Positions 17,549 through 25,298 of a stretch of DNA of 64,000 bases are shown here, piece by piece; the stretch's first letter is position 1; every line of letters begins with the position of its first letter. The stretch is taken from contig JAUQPE010000015.1 in NCBI GenBank assembly GCA_030550515.1, positions 52,173-116,172 of the forward strand, in the 5' to 3' direction. The notes under the pieces were generated by a model. It worked only from the letters and a program-made list of their open reading frames with translations, did no database searches and had not been told where the DNA came from. The position numbers were made by a program, and so were the translations under genes. This DNA is from Thermotogota bacterium (GTDB lineage: Bacteria; Thermotogota; Thermotogae; Thermotogales; Thermotogaceae).

Positions 17549-18199
17549 TCATTTTCCTAACGTTTTTCTCAAAAGATCTACGATCTTTTCCGCTCTTCCC
17601 CTGACCAACCTTTCGTACAAGATCGTGTAAGGGGTTAAATCCGAGCCGTGATATTCCCTGTTCAGATCCCTGTCGACGGAAACCCTGGCCCCTTCCAGGG
17701 AAAAGCCCACGTAGAACCCTCGAGCGATGGAGTAGGAATATATCGAAGCCGCCTCAAAGTTGAAGTCCGCGCTTAATCTCCTTCCGAGTGGCCCAGCCGC
17801 CACACTTAGAGAACCACCCAACGTAACGTTGGTTTCCAGGAAAGAGTCCACCCTGTCCATCACGACCGCGATCAAGGATATGGACTGGAATCCTATCTGC
17901 GGGCCCAGACTCAATCCGTGTATCTTCACAAAGAGAGGGCCATACCAGTTGCCCGTCTCCAAGTCCTTCCTGAGCAAGATCCCTCTTCCATACTGCCCAC
18001 CGAAGATCCATCCGACCTTGTAGTACTTGGGAACAATGAGCAATCCCCTTGCCCTCTCGAGCAACCCTACGAAGGCACCACTGTCGGGCTGGTCGAGGAA
18101 TTCTTTGAGACTCAGGTAGGCATCGTCGATCAGATCGACTGCGCCCGCCAACACGAAAACACTTGCGAAAATTAACAACAAAAGAATCGCTTTCCTCAC
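17549..18199 (-). CDS. Secreted SYLF-domain (Ysc84-like) lipid-binding protein
   Basis: A 216-residue exported protein with a clear signal peptide (RKAILLLLIFASVFVLAGA) and a SYLF/Ysc84 domain, a fold that binds phosphoinositides in eukaryotes and is common but little studied in bacterial envelopes. Family features seen are ARGLLIVPKYYKVGWIFGGQYGRGILL, the glycine-rich GPQIGFQSISLIAVVMD and GPLGRRLSADFNFEAASIYSYS. The start is GTG at 18199 with GGAGGTGA upstream. It is the last gene of the chemotaxis/export operon, 20 bases after fliQ, though its function there is unclear. Location is probably periplasm or the space under the outer sheath. Confidence 0.87.
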   Translation of the reverse strand: MRKAILLLLIFASVFVLAGAVDLIDDAYLSLKEFLDQPDSGAFVGLLERARGLLIVPKYYKVGWIFGGQYGRGILLRKDLETGNWYGPLFVKIHGLSLGPQIGFQSISLIAVVMDRVDSFLETNVTLGGSLSVAAGPLGRRLSADFNFEAASIYSYSIARGFYVGFSLEGARVSVDRDLNREYHGSDLTPYTILYERLVRGRAEKIVDLLRKTLGK

Positions 18200-18218
18200 T
18201 TTGAGTCACCTCCTGCTC

Positions 18219-18494
18219 TCAGATCATCTGGAAGTACTTCTGAAACGCATCGATCAAGAAATCCATGAGCTTTTGTAACATCCACCCACCCAGGAACATG
18301 ATGGTGAGGAATATCGCTATGATCCTCGGAGCGAACGTGAGCGTCTGCTCGTGAATCTGAGTGGCCGCTTGGAGGACGCTTATCACCAATCCCACGATCA
18401 AGCTTACGAGGAGCGGCGGCAACACTATCTCAAAAAGCAACCTCATGCCTTCGTTCATGACATCCAGGAAGACCTCCAACGTCAATTTTAACAC
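18219..18494 (-). CDS. fliQ: Flagellar export apparatus protein FliQ
   Basis: FliQ is a small two-helix membrane component of the flagellar type III export gate. The 91-residue product has both helices (LLFEIVLPPLLVSLIVGLVISVL and APRIIAIFLTIMFLGGWML) flanking the diagnostic QAATQIHEQTLTF loop. The GTG at 18494 gives a normal length. It lies 40 bases after fliP in the usual fliO-fliP-fliQ order; fliR and flhB do not follow here and must lie elsewhere. Identification is certain from the loop motif. Confidence 0.96.
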   Translation of the reverse strand: MLKLTLEVFLDVMNEGMRLLFEIVLPPLLVSLIVGLVISVLQAATQIHEQTLTFAPRIIAIFLTIMFLGGWMLQKLMDFLIDAFQKYFQMI

Positions 18495-18534
18495 CCCCGC
18501 AGACCTCGACCCTGAAGCGTTTTCCTCCTCGGTT

Positions 18535-19290
18535 TCACTTTGAAAAACTTCTGATCAAACCTTCCACCATCAGGTCCCACCCGTTCGCAAGGACAAAGAC
18601 TAGTACCTTAAAAGGCAACGAAACGAACACGGGAGGTATCATTATCATCCCCATCGCGAGCAGGATACTTGCAACCACCATATCGATCACGATGAACGGT
18701 ATGTACAGGACTACTCCCATCTTGAAGGCTATTTCGAGTTCTCCCAAAACGAAAGCGGGTATCAAGACCGAATTCGGTGCTTCTTCCACGCTTTGAATGT
18801 TGATGCCAGAGTTTTTTGCGAGCATGAAGACGTTGTCTTCGTTGCGGTGGTTTTTGAGTTCCTTTATCATGAAATCCCGGATCCTGGTGTTCACCCTGTT
18901 GAACATCTCTTGATAGCTGATTTCTTTCTTCGTGTACGGCAGGATGGCGTTGTTGTAGATGTCATTCCAAACTGGCTGCATGATGAGAAAAGTGAGAAAC
19001 AAAGCGAGGCCAATCAAGACTTGGTTTGGTGGAGTTTGCCGCGTTCCAAGCGCGTTCCTGAAGAAGGAAAAAACTACCACGATGCGCGTGAAGGAAGTGA
19101 AGAGAACCAAGATGGACGGTGCGAGTGCTAAAACGGTCAAGATGAGGAGGATCTCCAAAGTTGCGACCAAGTCTTCGGGGCGCTCGGCGGGTCTGATGCT
19201 TATGGATATGGACGGTGGTGGTGTGACTTGAGGGAAAGCGTTCAGGACCAACAGAAACACGAAAAACAACGAAAGAAGCTTTCTCCTCAT
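18535..19290 (-). CDS. fliP: Flagellar export apparatus protein FliP
   Basis: FliP forms the core ring of the flagellar export gate with FliQ and FliR. The 251-residue protein has an N-terminal signal peptide (KLLSLFFVFLLVLNAFPQ), as is normal for FliP, then helices with the family motifs FTRIVVVFSFFRNALGTRQTPPNQVLIGLALFLT and, at the C-terminus, FIVIDMVVASILLAMGMIMIPP and PFKVLVFVLANGWDL. The start ATG overlaps the fliO stop by four bases. The spacer between its stop and fliQ is 40 bases. The call is secure. Confidence 0.97.
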   Translation of the reverse strand: MRRKLLSLFFVFLLVLNAFPQVTPPPSISISIRPAERPEDLVATLEILLILTVLALAPSILVLFTSFTRIVVVFSFFRNALGTRQTPPNQVLIGLALFLTFLIMQPVWNDIYNNAILPYTKKEISYQEMFNRVNTRIRDFMIKELKNHRNEDNVFMLAKNSGINIQSVEEAPNSVLIPAFVLGELEIAFKMGVVLYIPFIVIDMVVASILLAMGMIMIPPVFVSLPFKVLVFVLANGWDLMVEGLIRSFSK

Positions 19291-19583
19291 TTTTCCCTTC
19301 TCCCCAACTTTTTGAAGAGCATGGTAGAAAAACTCTCCTTTTCCTTGAAATCCTCCAGTTTCTTTATGACCTGTCCTCCACCGTCCGTCACGAGGATGAC
19401 GTAGTACTCGTCCACTATCCTCACGATGGCTATGAAGGTCTTCCTATCCAAGTAGCGCTTTTCGACCACCACGATGTTCGAACTTCCGACACCACCGAAC
19501 CTCCTCTGAACGAGGTAATAGACCACGAGCAAAAAGAAAAGGACCACACCAAACGCCAGGAGAAACTGAAGAACACTTGCCAT
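19287..19583 (-). CDS. fliO: Flagellar biosynthesis protein FliO
   Basis: FliO is a small bitopic membrane protein that assists assembly of the FliP ring. The 98-residue product has one N-terminal transmembrane helix (LQFLLAFGVVLFFLLVVYYLV) and a short cytoplasmic domain with the family's VVEKRYLDRKTFIAIVRIVDEYYVILVTDGG segment, matching the FliO/FliZ pattern of a beta-rich tail ending in a charged KLED-x-KEK stretch. It lies three bases after cheY and overlaps fliP. FliO is poorly conserved, so position between cheY and fliP adds much of the weight. Confidence 0.9.
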   Translation of the reverse strand: MASVLQFLLAFGVVLFFLLVVYYLVQRRFGGVGSSNIVVVEKRYLDRKTFIAIVRIVDEYYVILVTDGGGQVIKKLEDFKEKESFSTMLFKKLGRREK

Positions 19584-19586
19584 CTT

Positions 19587-19949
19587 TCACTTGGAGACCT
19601 TTTGAAGAGCCTCCACTACCCTTGACGGCTGAAAGGGTTTGACGATGAAGTCTTTCGCCCCTGCCTTTATAGCTTCGATCACCATGGCCTGCTGTCCCAT
19701 CGCGCTGCAAACGATGATCTTGGCGTTTGGATCTATCTTCATGATCTCCTTTATGGCGGTTATCCCGTCCATCTCGGGCATGGTGATGTCCATTGTGACG
19801 ATATCGGGGTTGAGCTCTTTGTACTTCTCTACAGCCTCTTTTCCGTTGGCAGCCTCACCTGCCACTTCGAAGCCGGCTTTGGTGATGATATCTTTGAGCA
19901 TCATCCTCATGAAAGCAGCGTCATCGACTATCAAAACCCTCTTCGCCAT
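19587..19949 (-). CDS. cheY: Chemotaxis response regulator CheY
   Basis: CheY is the single-domain receiver phosphorylated by CheA that binds FliM. The 120-residue product carries the acidic pair Asp9-Asp10, the phospho-acceptor Asp54 (VTMDITMPEMDG), Ser/Thr in CSAMGQQ and Lys in FIVKPFQ. It closely resembles T. maritima CheY, including Asp54 numbering. There is no output domain. It sits between cheW and fliO, with three-base gaps on both sides. In this window its targets fliM and fliY are both present at 3304-5288. Confidence 0.98.
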   Translation of the reverse strand: MAKRVLIVDDAAFMRMMLKDIITKAGFEVAGEAANGKEAVEKYKELNPDIVTMDITMPEMDGITAIKEIMKIDPNAKIIVCSAMGQQAMVIEAIKAGAKDFIVKPFQPSRVVEALQKVSK

Positions 19950-19952
19950 CTC

Positions 19953-20396
19953 TCATGCACCCTCCTTGGCAGTAATCTCTTCGATAATCTCCTCTATGTT
20001 GAGGTAGACCGTTAGGTTTCCATCCCTCTTTATCAAACCCTTGAACTTCTTGCCAAACTTGTCGGAAACGCTTAGGTGATCCACCTGTGATTCCGAAATC
20101 CTCATCACACCCCAAACTCTGTTGACCAGAAATCCCACCTCGACGTCCTTCGTCTTGACGACAATTATGCTCTTCAATTCCCCATCTTCCACATTGATTC
20201 CGAGCACCTTTCCGAGGTTCACGACAGGGATGACCCTTCCCCTCAAATTTATTACTCCTTCGACGAAGAACTTCGCCTTGGGAACGGGTCTTATCTCTGT
20301 TCTTTCTATCACCATCTCCACGCTGTCCACGTCGAAAGCCATAGATTGATCCCCGAGAAGGAAACTCAGGATTTCCACTTCTTGGCTGCTGACCAA
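19953..20396 (-). CDS. cheW: Chemotaxis coupling protein CheW (copy 1)
   Basis: CheW couples CheA to receptors in the chemosensory array. The 147-residue product has the standard two five-stranded beta-barrel plan: EILSFLLGDQSMAFDVDSVEMVIERTEI, VEGVINLRGRVIPVVNLGKVLG, and FLVNRVWGVMRISESQVD, with the conserved N-L-R-G-x-(V/I)-I-P-V-(V/I) motif. The gene lies between cheA and cheY in the operon, so this is the main coupling protein. A second CheW is encoded at 37188. The start is close to the cheA stop (15 bases) with a GGGGGTGA site. Confidence 0.96.
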   Translation of the reverse strand: MVSSQEVEILSFLLGDQSMAFDVDSVEMVIERTEIRPVPKAKFFVEGVINLRGRVIPVVNLGKVLGINVEDGELKSIIVVKTKDVEVGFLVNRVWGVMRISESQVDHLSVSDKFGKKFKGLIKRDGNLTVYLNIEEIIEEITAKEGA

Positions 20397-20411
20397 CTTT
20401 CATCACCCCCA

Positions 20412-22415
20412 TCAGACGATGCCGGAGACGTTCACGATCAAAGCGATACTCCCGTCTCCCAATATGGCAGCCCCACTGAACTCTCTGACGTCGGAGAACA
20501 CCTTCCCAAGGGATTTTATAACGATGTCGTCCTGCCCCAAGAGTTCGTCCACGACGATCCCAAACTTTCTGTTTCCGACTCTCACGATCACCACTTCCAT
20601 GGTTTCCGGTGTGGCTTCGTGGGGCACTTGGAGTATCTCCCAAAGTTCCCTGATCGGTATGACCTCTCCCCTTATGACGATGACTTTCCTGTCCTGCACT
20701 CTCTGGATCTCGCCTTTGGTTACTCTCAACGTTGTGTCCACGTTGGCTATCGGTATGGCGTACACGAACCCACTCACTTTGACGAGTAAGGCTTGGATAA
20801 TCGCGAGCGTCAGCGGCAACCTTATGGTAACTTTCGTACCCCTGTTCTTTTCCGATTCTATACTCACGCTTCCGTTGAGCGACTCCACCACGTTCTTCAC
20901 GACGTCCAGTCCTACTCCCCTTCCTGAAACCTCCGAGACGTCTTCTCTGGTGGAAAAGCCGGGTACGAACAGGAAGTTGAGGATCTCCTGGTCGGACAAC
21001 GTAGCCGCTCTCGCCTCACTCACCAAACCTTTTTCGAAGGCCTTCCTTAGCACTTTTTCTTTGTCGATACCCCTACCGTCGTCTTCCACCTCTATGACAA
21101 CGTTGTTACCCTCGTGCCTTGCGGACAGCACGACGGTTCCAACGGGTGGTTTCCCTTTCGCTATTCGCTCTTCCTTTGACTCTATGCCGTGGTCGATGGC
21201 GTTTCTCAGAAGGTGCAGGATGGGTTCTCCTATCTCCTCTACGAACGTTCTATCGAGCTCGGTCTCCTCACCTTTCATGACGAAGTTGATCTCTTTGTTG
21301 AGTTGCTTGGAGAGATCCCTCACCATTCGCGGGAACCTGTTGAAAACGAAGGCGATGGGGACCATCCTTATCTTCATCACGACGTTCTGGAGGTCAAGCG
21401 TGATTCGACTGAGCTGCGTCAGTCCTTCGTCCACTTCCTTTATGTTGTACTTCTTCAACACTTCCACGATCCTACTCCTCGCGATCACAAGTTCTCCCAT
21501 CAAGTCCATGAGCGTGTCGAGTTTTTCGATGTCGACCCTCACGGTCTGAGAGGATATCTTCTTCTTCTCTCTTTTTTCTTCTTCCTTCATCTTTTCGATC
21601 TCCGGCTTTTCGACGATTTTCGCAACTTTTTCTTCGTGGACGGGTTCCACGTCTCTTATTATCACCCGATCGATGTCCGCGATGGAAGTGAGGACTTCGG
21701 AGAGCCTCCCTTTGTCCTCTCTTATGATCACAAACATTTCCACCTCGTTTTCGAACTTTTCCTCCTCGATTTCTTCGATGGAAGGATTCGTCTTGACGAC
21801 CTCTCCTTTGAGCTCTTCGATCCTGTGCAGGACCAAGTAAATCCTGGCGGACTTCAACTGCGTGCCTTCCTTCAGTATCACCTTCATGTAGTAGGTTTTG
21901 TAACCTTCCGCTTTTGCCCTTTTGAGCACGTTTGCAACCTCATCCGGCAGGACAATCCTTTCAACGGTCTCCTCAACACCTTCGTTGCCCTTGCTCTTTA
22001 CCTCTCCGATTTTCTCTTCGTTCCTTACCTGCGGTGCGTTGGTGAGTTCTTTCAAGGCGTCAACAAACAAATCCACGTCCTCTTCTATTTCGTCCGAACC
22101 TTCACCCACTATCTTTTCCAACGCTTTGGATATGAGATCAACGCCCTTGAAGATCCTATCCATTATATCCGAGGAGATCTTCAAAGTCCCGTTCCGGGCC
22201 CTGTCCAACACGTTCTCCATAATGTGGCAAAGTTTCGCCATCCTGTTGAAACCCATAGTACCCGCCATACCTTTGAGGGTATGGAGGACTCTGAAAGCGT
22301 CGTTCACGAGTTCCAGGTTGTCTGGATCTTCTTCGATTTTCAGGAGCGTGTCGTTCAGCTGTTGCAGGTACTCCTTGGTTTCATCGATGAAAACCCCAAG
22401 GTATTCTTCCATCAC
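20412..22415 (-). CDS. cheA: Chemotaxis histidine kinase CheA
   Basis: CheA autophosphorylates on its P1 domain and passes phosphate to CheY. The 667-residue protein has P1 with the phospho-accepting His45 ([15 protein letters not shown]), a P2 CheY-docking domain (about 170-265), the P3 dimer helices ([24 protein letters not shown]), the P4 ATPase with N, G1 (VEDDGRGID), F and G2 ([10 protein letters not shown]) boxes, and a C-terminal CheW-like P5. It is near-collinear with the structurally known T. maritima CheA. The frame begins GTG-ATG; the ATG at 22412 is equally possible. It follows cinA by four bases. Confidence 0.98.
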   Translation of the reverse strand: MMEEYLGVFIDETKEYLQQLNDTLLKIEEDPDNLELVNDAFRVLHTLKGMAGTMGFNRMAKLCHIMENVLDRARNGTLKISSDIMDRIFKGVDLISKALEKIVGEGSDEIEEDVDLFVDALKELTNAPQVRNEEKIGEVKSKGNEGVEETVERIVLPDEVANVLKRAKAEGYKTYYMKVILKEGTQLKSARIYLVLHRIEELKGEVVKTNPSIEEIEEEKFENEVEMFVIIREDKGRLSEVLTSIADIDRVIIRDVEPVHEEKVAKIVEKPEIEKMKEEEKREKKKISSQTVRVDIEKLDTLMDLMGELVIARSRIVEVLKKYNIKEVDEGLTQLSRITLDLQNVVMKIRMVPIAFVFNRFPRMVRDLSKQLNKEINFVMKGEETELDRTFVEEIGEPILHLLRNAIDHGIESKEERIAKGKPPVGTVVLSARHEGNNVVIEVEDDGRGIDKEKVLRKAFEKGLVSEARAATLSDQEILNFLFVPGFSTREDVSEVSGRGVGLDVVKNVVESLNGSVSIESEKNRGTKVTIRLPLTLAIIQALLVKVSGFVYAIPIANVDTTLRVTKGEIQRVQDRKVIVIRGEVIPIRELWEILQVPHEATPETMEVVIVRVGNRKFGIVVDELLGQDDIVIKSLGKVFSDVREFSGAAILGDGSIALIVNVSGIV

Positions 22416-22419
22416 GCTA

Positions 22420-23637
22420 TCACACTCCCTTCAGATGTCTTCTGAGAAGTTCTAGGGAAGTCATGGCGCTCCTGGTCCTTATCATGTTCCTGTCACCGCT
22501 GAAATGATACTTAACCGTTCTGTGTTCCTTTTCGAACAGGTCTATGAAGACCGTTCCAACTGGCTTTTCGGGAGAACCTCCCGTTGGCCCTGCGATTCCA
22601 GAAATGGCCAAACATATGTCGGCCCCCATCAACTTCTTCAGGCCCTCACACATTTCCCTCACGCAAACTTCACTCACCGCACCGAACCTTTCCAAGGTTT
22701 CCTCCCTCACCCCCAAGATCTTCTTCTTAACTTCGTTGTCGTAGGCCACCACACTTCCAACGAAGACCTCTGAAGCGCCTGGAACGTTAACGATCGTTGA
22801 GGAAAGGAGTCCACCGGTGCAAGACTCCGCGAAAGCCACCGTCTTTCCTCTCTCTTTCAAAAGCTTGACCACCACTTCCTCCAACCTCTCATCGTTCACA
22901 CCGTACAGGTGATCTCCCGTCCTCTCCAAGATCTTTTCGACCATCTCGTCCAGGATGTGTCTCTTGTCCATCGTTGTCGTGAGCCTGAGCCTGACACCCT
23001 CCACGTGGTCCGCCATGGTGGCCACGGTAACGTCTCTCTGCGCGTACAGGATATCTCTGAGAACGTCTTCGAGCAAAGACTCCGGCAGGCTGTAGTATTT
23101 CAAGGTGATCTGGTAAAAGGTGTTGTTCGTTTTCAAGGAATCTTTTACGGATTCAAACATGGGGATCAACTCTTGAGGTGGGCCTGGGAGCAACAAAACG
23201 ATCCTACCATCGACCTTTAACATTTGGCCAGGTGCCGTCCCAACAGGATTTTCTACGATTTGAGCTCCTTCTATCACCATCGCCTGTCTGTCCACACTGT
23301 CGGGAATGCGAGTGAACCTTTTCGAAAGTCTCTCCCTTATCTTTCTCACCAATTCTTCGTCCACGTAAAGCTTCCTACCAAGTGCTTCAGCCACTCCTTC
23401 GCGTGTCAGGTCGTCCATGGTGGGGCCAAGTCCACCCGTCGTCACGAGGAGGTCAACCTTTGAAAGTAGCTCTCTCACTTCTTTTACGATGTCTTCCAAC
23501 ACGTCTCCAACCGTCACAATCTTGATCACGCTGTATCCCAAAAGCTTGAGTTCCGAGGCAAGGTACTGGGCGTTTCTGTTGGAGATCAACCCCTCCAGCA
23601 GTTCGCTCCCTACGCCCAGAATCGCGGCCTTTTTCAT
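22420..23637 (-). CDS. cinA: CinA: ADP-ribose pyrophosphatase / NMN deamidase family protein
   Basis: CinA joins an N-terminal molybdopterin-binding-like (COG1058) domain with a C-terminal nicotinamide mononucleotide deamidase domain; together they act in pyridine nucleotide recycling. The 405-residue length fits the two-domain form. The N-terminal half shows GSELLEG[14 protein letters not shown], [15 protein letters not shown] and the P-G-x-P-x-E loop ([14 protein letters not shown]). The C-terminal half has the deamidase signature [12 protein letters not shown] and [20 protein letters not shown]. It begins the chemotaxis operon, four bases before cheA, although it has no evident role in chemotaxis. 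pcm is divergent, 45 bases away. Confidence 0.95.
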   Translation of the reverse strand: MKKAAILGVGSELLEGLISNRNAQYLASELKLLGYSVIKIVTVGDVLEDIVKEVRELLSKVDLLVTTGGLGPTMDDLTREGVAEALGRKLYVDEELVRKIRERLSKRFTRIPDSVDRQAMVIEGAQIVENPVGTAPGQMLKVDGRIVLLLPGPPQELIPMFESVKDSLKTNNTFYQITLKYYSLPESLLEDVLRDILYAQRDVTVATMADHVEGVRLRLTTTMDKRHILDEMVEKILERTGDHLYGVNDERLEEVVVKLLKERGKTVAFAESCTGGLLSSTIVNVPGASEVFVGSVVAYDNEVKKKILGVREETLERFGAVSEVCVREMCEGLKKLMGADICLAISGIAGPTGGSPEKPVGTVFIDLFEKEHRTVKYHFSGDRNMIRTRSAMTSLELLRRHLKGV

Positions 23638-23682
23638 CTAAAAGGGCACCTCCTCGATGATATGATAACATAGGGTGACAGC

Positions 23683-24645
23683 TTGAAAGAACATCTCCTG
23701 AACATCCTCAGGGGAATGGGTATCAGCCCACACATAGTGAAAGGGTTTTCTGAGGTTCCACGGGAGGAGTTTTTGGCCAAAAGGTACTCCCTCTCTCTTG
23801 TCTACGAGGACGTTGTGTTGGTTTCCTACGATGACGGAGAGGAGTTCAGTACGTCGAGTCAACCTTCCTTGATGGCCCTTTTCATGGAATGGGTGGGCGT
23901 CAAGGAAGGTATGAGGGTTTTGGAGATCGGCGGGGGGACCGGTTACAACGCAGCCGTCATGGGAAAAATTGTCGGAAAAAAAGGTCTAGTCGTCTCGGTG
24001 GAGTATTCGTCAGAGATCTGCGAGTTCGCTCAGGAAAACCTGAACAGACTTGGTATCGAAAACGTCGTGATGAAGTGCGGGGATGGTTACGTAGGTGCCC
24101 CCGAATTTTCCCCCTTCGACGCGGTGGTGGTGACGGTTGGGGTGGATGAGATCCCCCACACGTGGTTTGAGCAGCTCAGAGAAAGAGGCAGGGTTGTAGC
24201 CCCGATCAACCTCATCTCCTCGGGCAGACAACCCGCCTTCCTCTTTGAAAAGAGGAACGATTACCTTGTGGGACACTTCAAGCTCGATACCAGGTTCATA
24301 AAGGCTTCTGGAATGCTGGGAAACCTCGTCGAAAGGAACGAGAGCAAGCTCAAGAAAAATCGTTCGCTCGAGAAAGTGTTACCCATCCCCATGGTGCGCG
24401 CGAGGAACTTTCTAGAACTCATCCATCTGTTAACGAGACGTCTCACCATCATCGACGGTCGTTTCTACTACGTTGGAGACGAAGGGTTTGCCTGCTTTGA
24501 AGAAGATAGCATGCTCATCTACGGTAATCTGGACGAACTCGTTGCGTTGTTTCAAGAATGGAAAGGATGTGGGTACAGAAGTTTTGAGGAGTTGGTATTG
24601 CACGTGGGGTATGGGACACCCTCTCACATTTATTGCACAACCTGA
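23683..24645 (+). CDS. pcm: Protein-L-isoaspartate O-methyltransferase
   Basis: PIMT methylates isoaspartyl residues so that damaged asparagine and aspartate sites can be repaired, important at high temperature. The 320-residue product has the PIMT start, with PREEFLAKRYS and DDGEEFSTSSQPSLMALFMEW, then SAM motif I VLEIGGGTGYNAAVM and the later VDEIPHTWFEQLRERGRVVAPI. It is about 100 residues longer than most PIMTs; an extra C-terminal domain is also found in the T. maritima enzyme. The start is TTG at 23683 behind AGGGTGA. It ends 16 bases inside the convergent ABC ATPase gene. Confidence 0.95.
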   Translation: MKEHLLNILRGMGISPHIVKGFSEVPREEFLAKRYSLSLVYEDVVLVSYDDGEEFSTSSQPSLMALFMEWVGVKEGMRVLEIGGGTGYNAAVMGKIVGKKGLVVSVEYSSEICEFAQENLNRLGIENVVMKCGDGYVGAPEFSPFDAVVVTVGVDEIPHTWFEQLRERGRVVAPINLISSGRQPAFLFEKRNDYLVGHFKLDTRFIKASGMLGNLVERNESKLKKNRSLEKVLPIPMVRARNFLELIHLLTRRLTIIDGRFYYVGDEGFACFEEDSMLIYGNLDELVALFQEWKGCGYRSFEELVLHVGYGTPSHIYCTT

Positions 24646-25292
24646 CCGTCCCTTATCTTGATGATCCTGTGGGCCTTCTCGGCTATCCTCAGATCGTGTG
24701 TGACGACCACCACAGTTGTGTTTCCTGCAAGTTCCGCGAGCATGTTGATGATCATCTCGCCCGTTTCGTAATCGAGCGCGCCGGTGGGTTCATCTGCCCA
24801 CACTATTTCCGGATTGTGGATGATCGCCCTGGCTATGGCGACCCTTTGCTTTTCTCCCCCCGACAACTCTCCTGGGAACCTATCCCACTTCTCCGCAAGT
24901 CCCACCCTTTCAAGCATTTCCATCGCTTTTTTTCGGGCTGTTCTCCTATCACAACCGAGGATGAGTAGGGGAAGTTCCACGTTCTCGAGTGCTGTGAGAA
25001 CCGGTACGAGGTGAAAAAATTGGAAGACGAACCCCATGTGCTTTGCCCTGAACCTCGTCCTTTCCTCCTCGGAGAGCTTGAATACGTCCACCCCGTTGAT
25101 CAACACTTCCCCCCTCGTCGGTTTGTCCACACCCGAGAGGCAGTTGAGGAGTGTGGACTTTCCAGAACCAGAAGGACCAAAGATCGCTACAAACTCCCCA
25201 CGATTTATCTCCAAGTTCACGTTCCTCAACGCGATCACCCTCATGCCGTTTTTTCCGCTGTATTCTTTCCACAGTCCCTTGACGGCTATCAA
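24630..25292 (-). CDS. ABC transporter ATP-binding protein, MacB/LolD type
   Basis: A 220-residue ATPase of the MacB/LolD/FtsE class that works with FtsX-like permeases, either exporting substrates or transmitting force across the membrane. It has Walker A GPSGSGKS (about 37-44), the Q-loop FQFFHLVP, the signature LSGGEKQRV, Walker B IVWADEPTGALD and the H-loop VTHD. The LolD-type region D-V-F-K-L-S-E-E-E-R-T-x-x-R and HMGFVFQ is clear. Its partner permease starts upstream and ends six bases before this gene. The substrate cannot be told. Confidence 0.93.
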   Translation of the reverse strand: MIAVKGLWKEYSGKNGMRVIALRNVNLEINRGEFVAIFGPSGSGKSTLLNCLSGVDKPTRGEVLINGVDVFKLSEEERTRFRAKHMGFVFQFFHLVPVLTALENVELPLLILGCDRRTARKKAMEMLERVGLAEKWDRFPGELSGGEKQRVAIARAIIHNPEIVWADEPTGALDYETGEMIINMLAELAGNTTVVVVTHDLRIAEKAHRIIKIRDGQVVQ

Positions 25293-25298
25293 CTCCCC

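Noticed and set aside
21189-22445. A 418-codon plus-strand frame opposite cheA
   Set aside because: Antisense shadow of the strongly conserved cheA; no start signal or domain.
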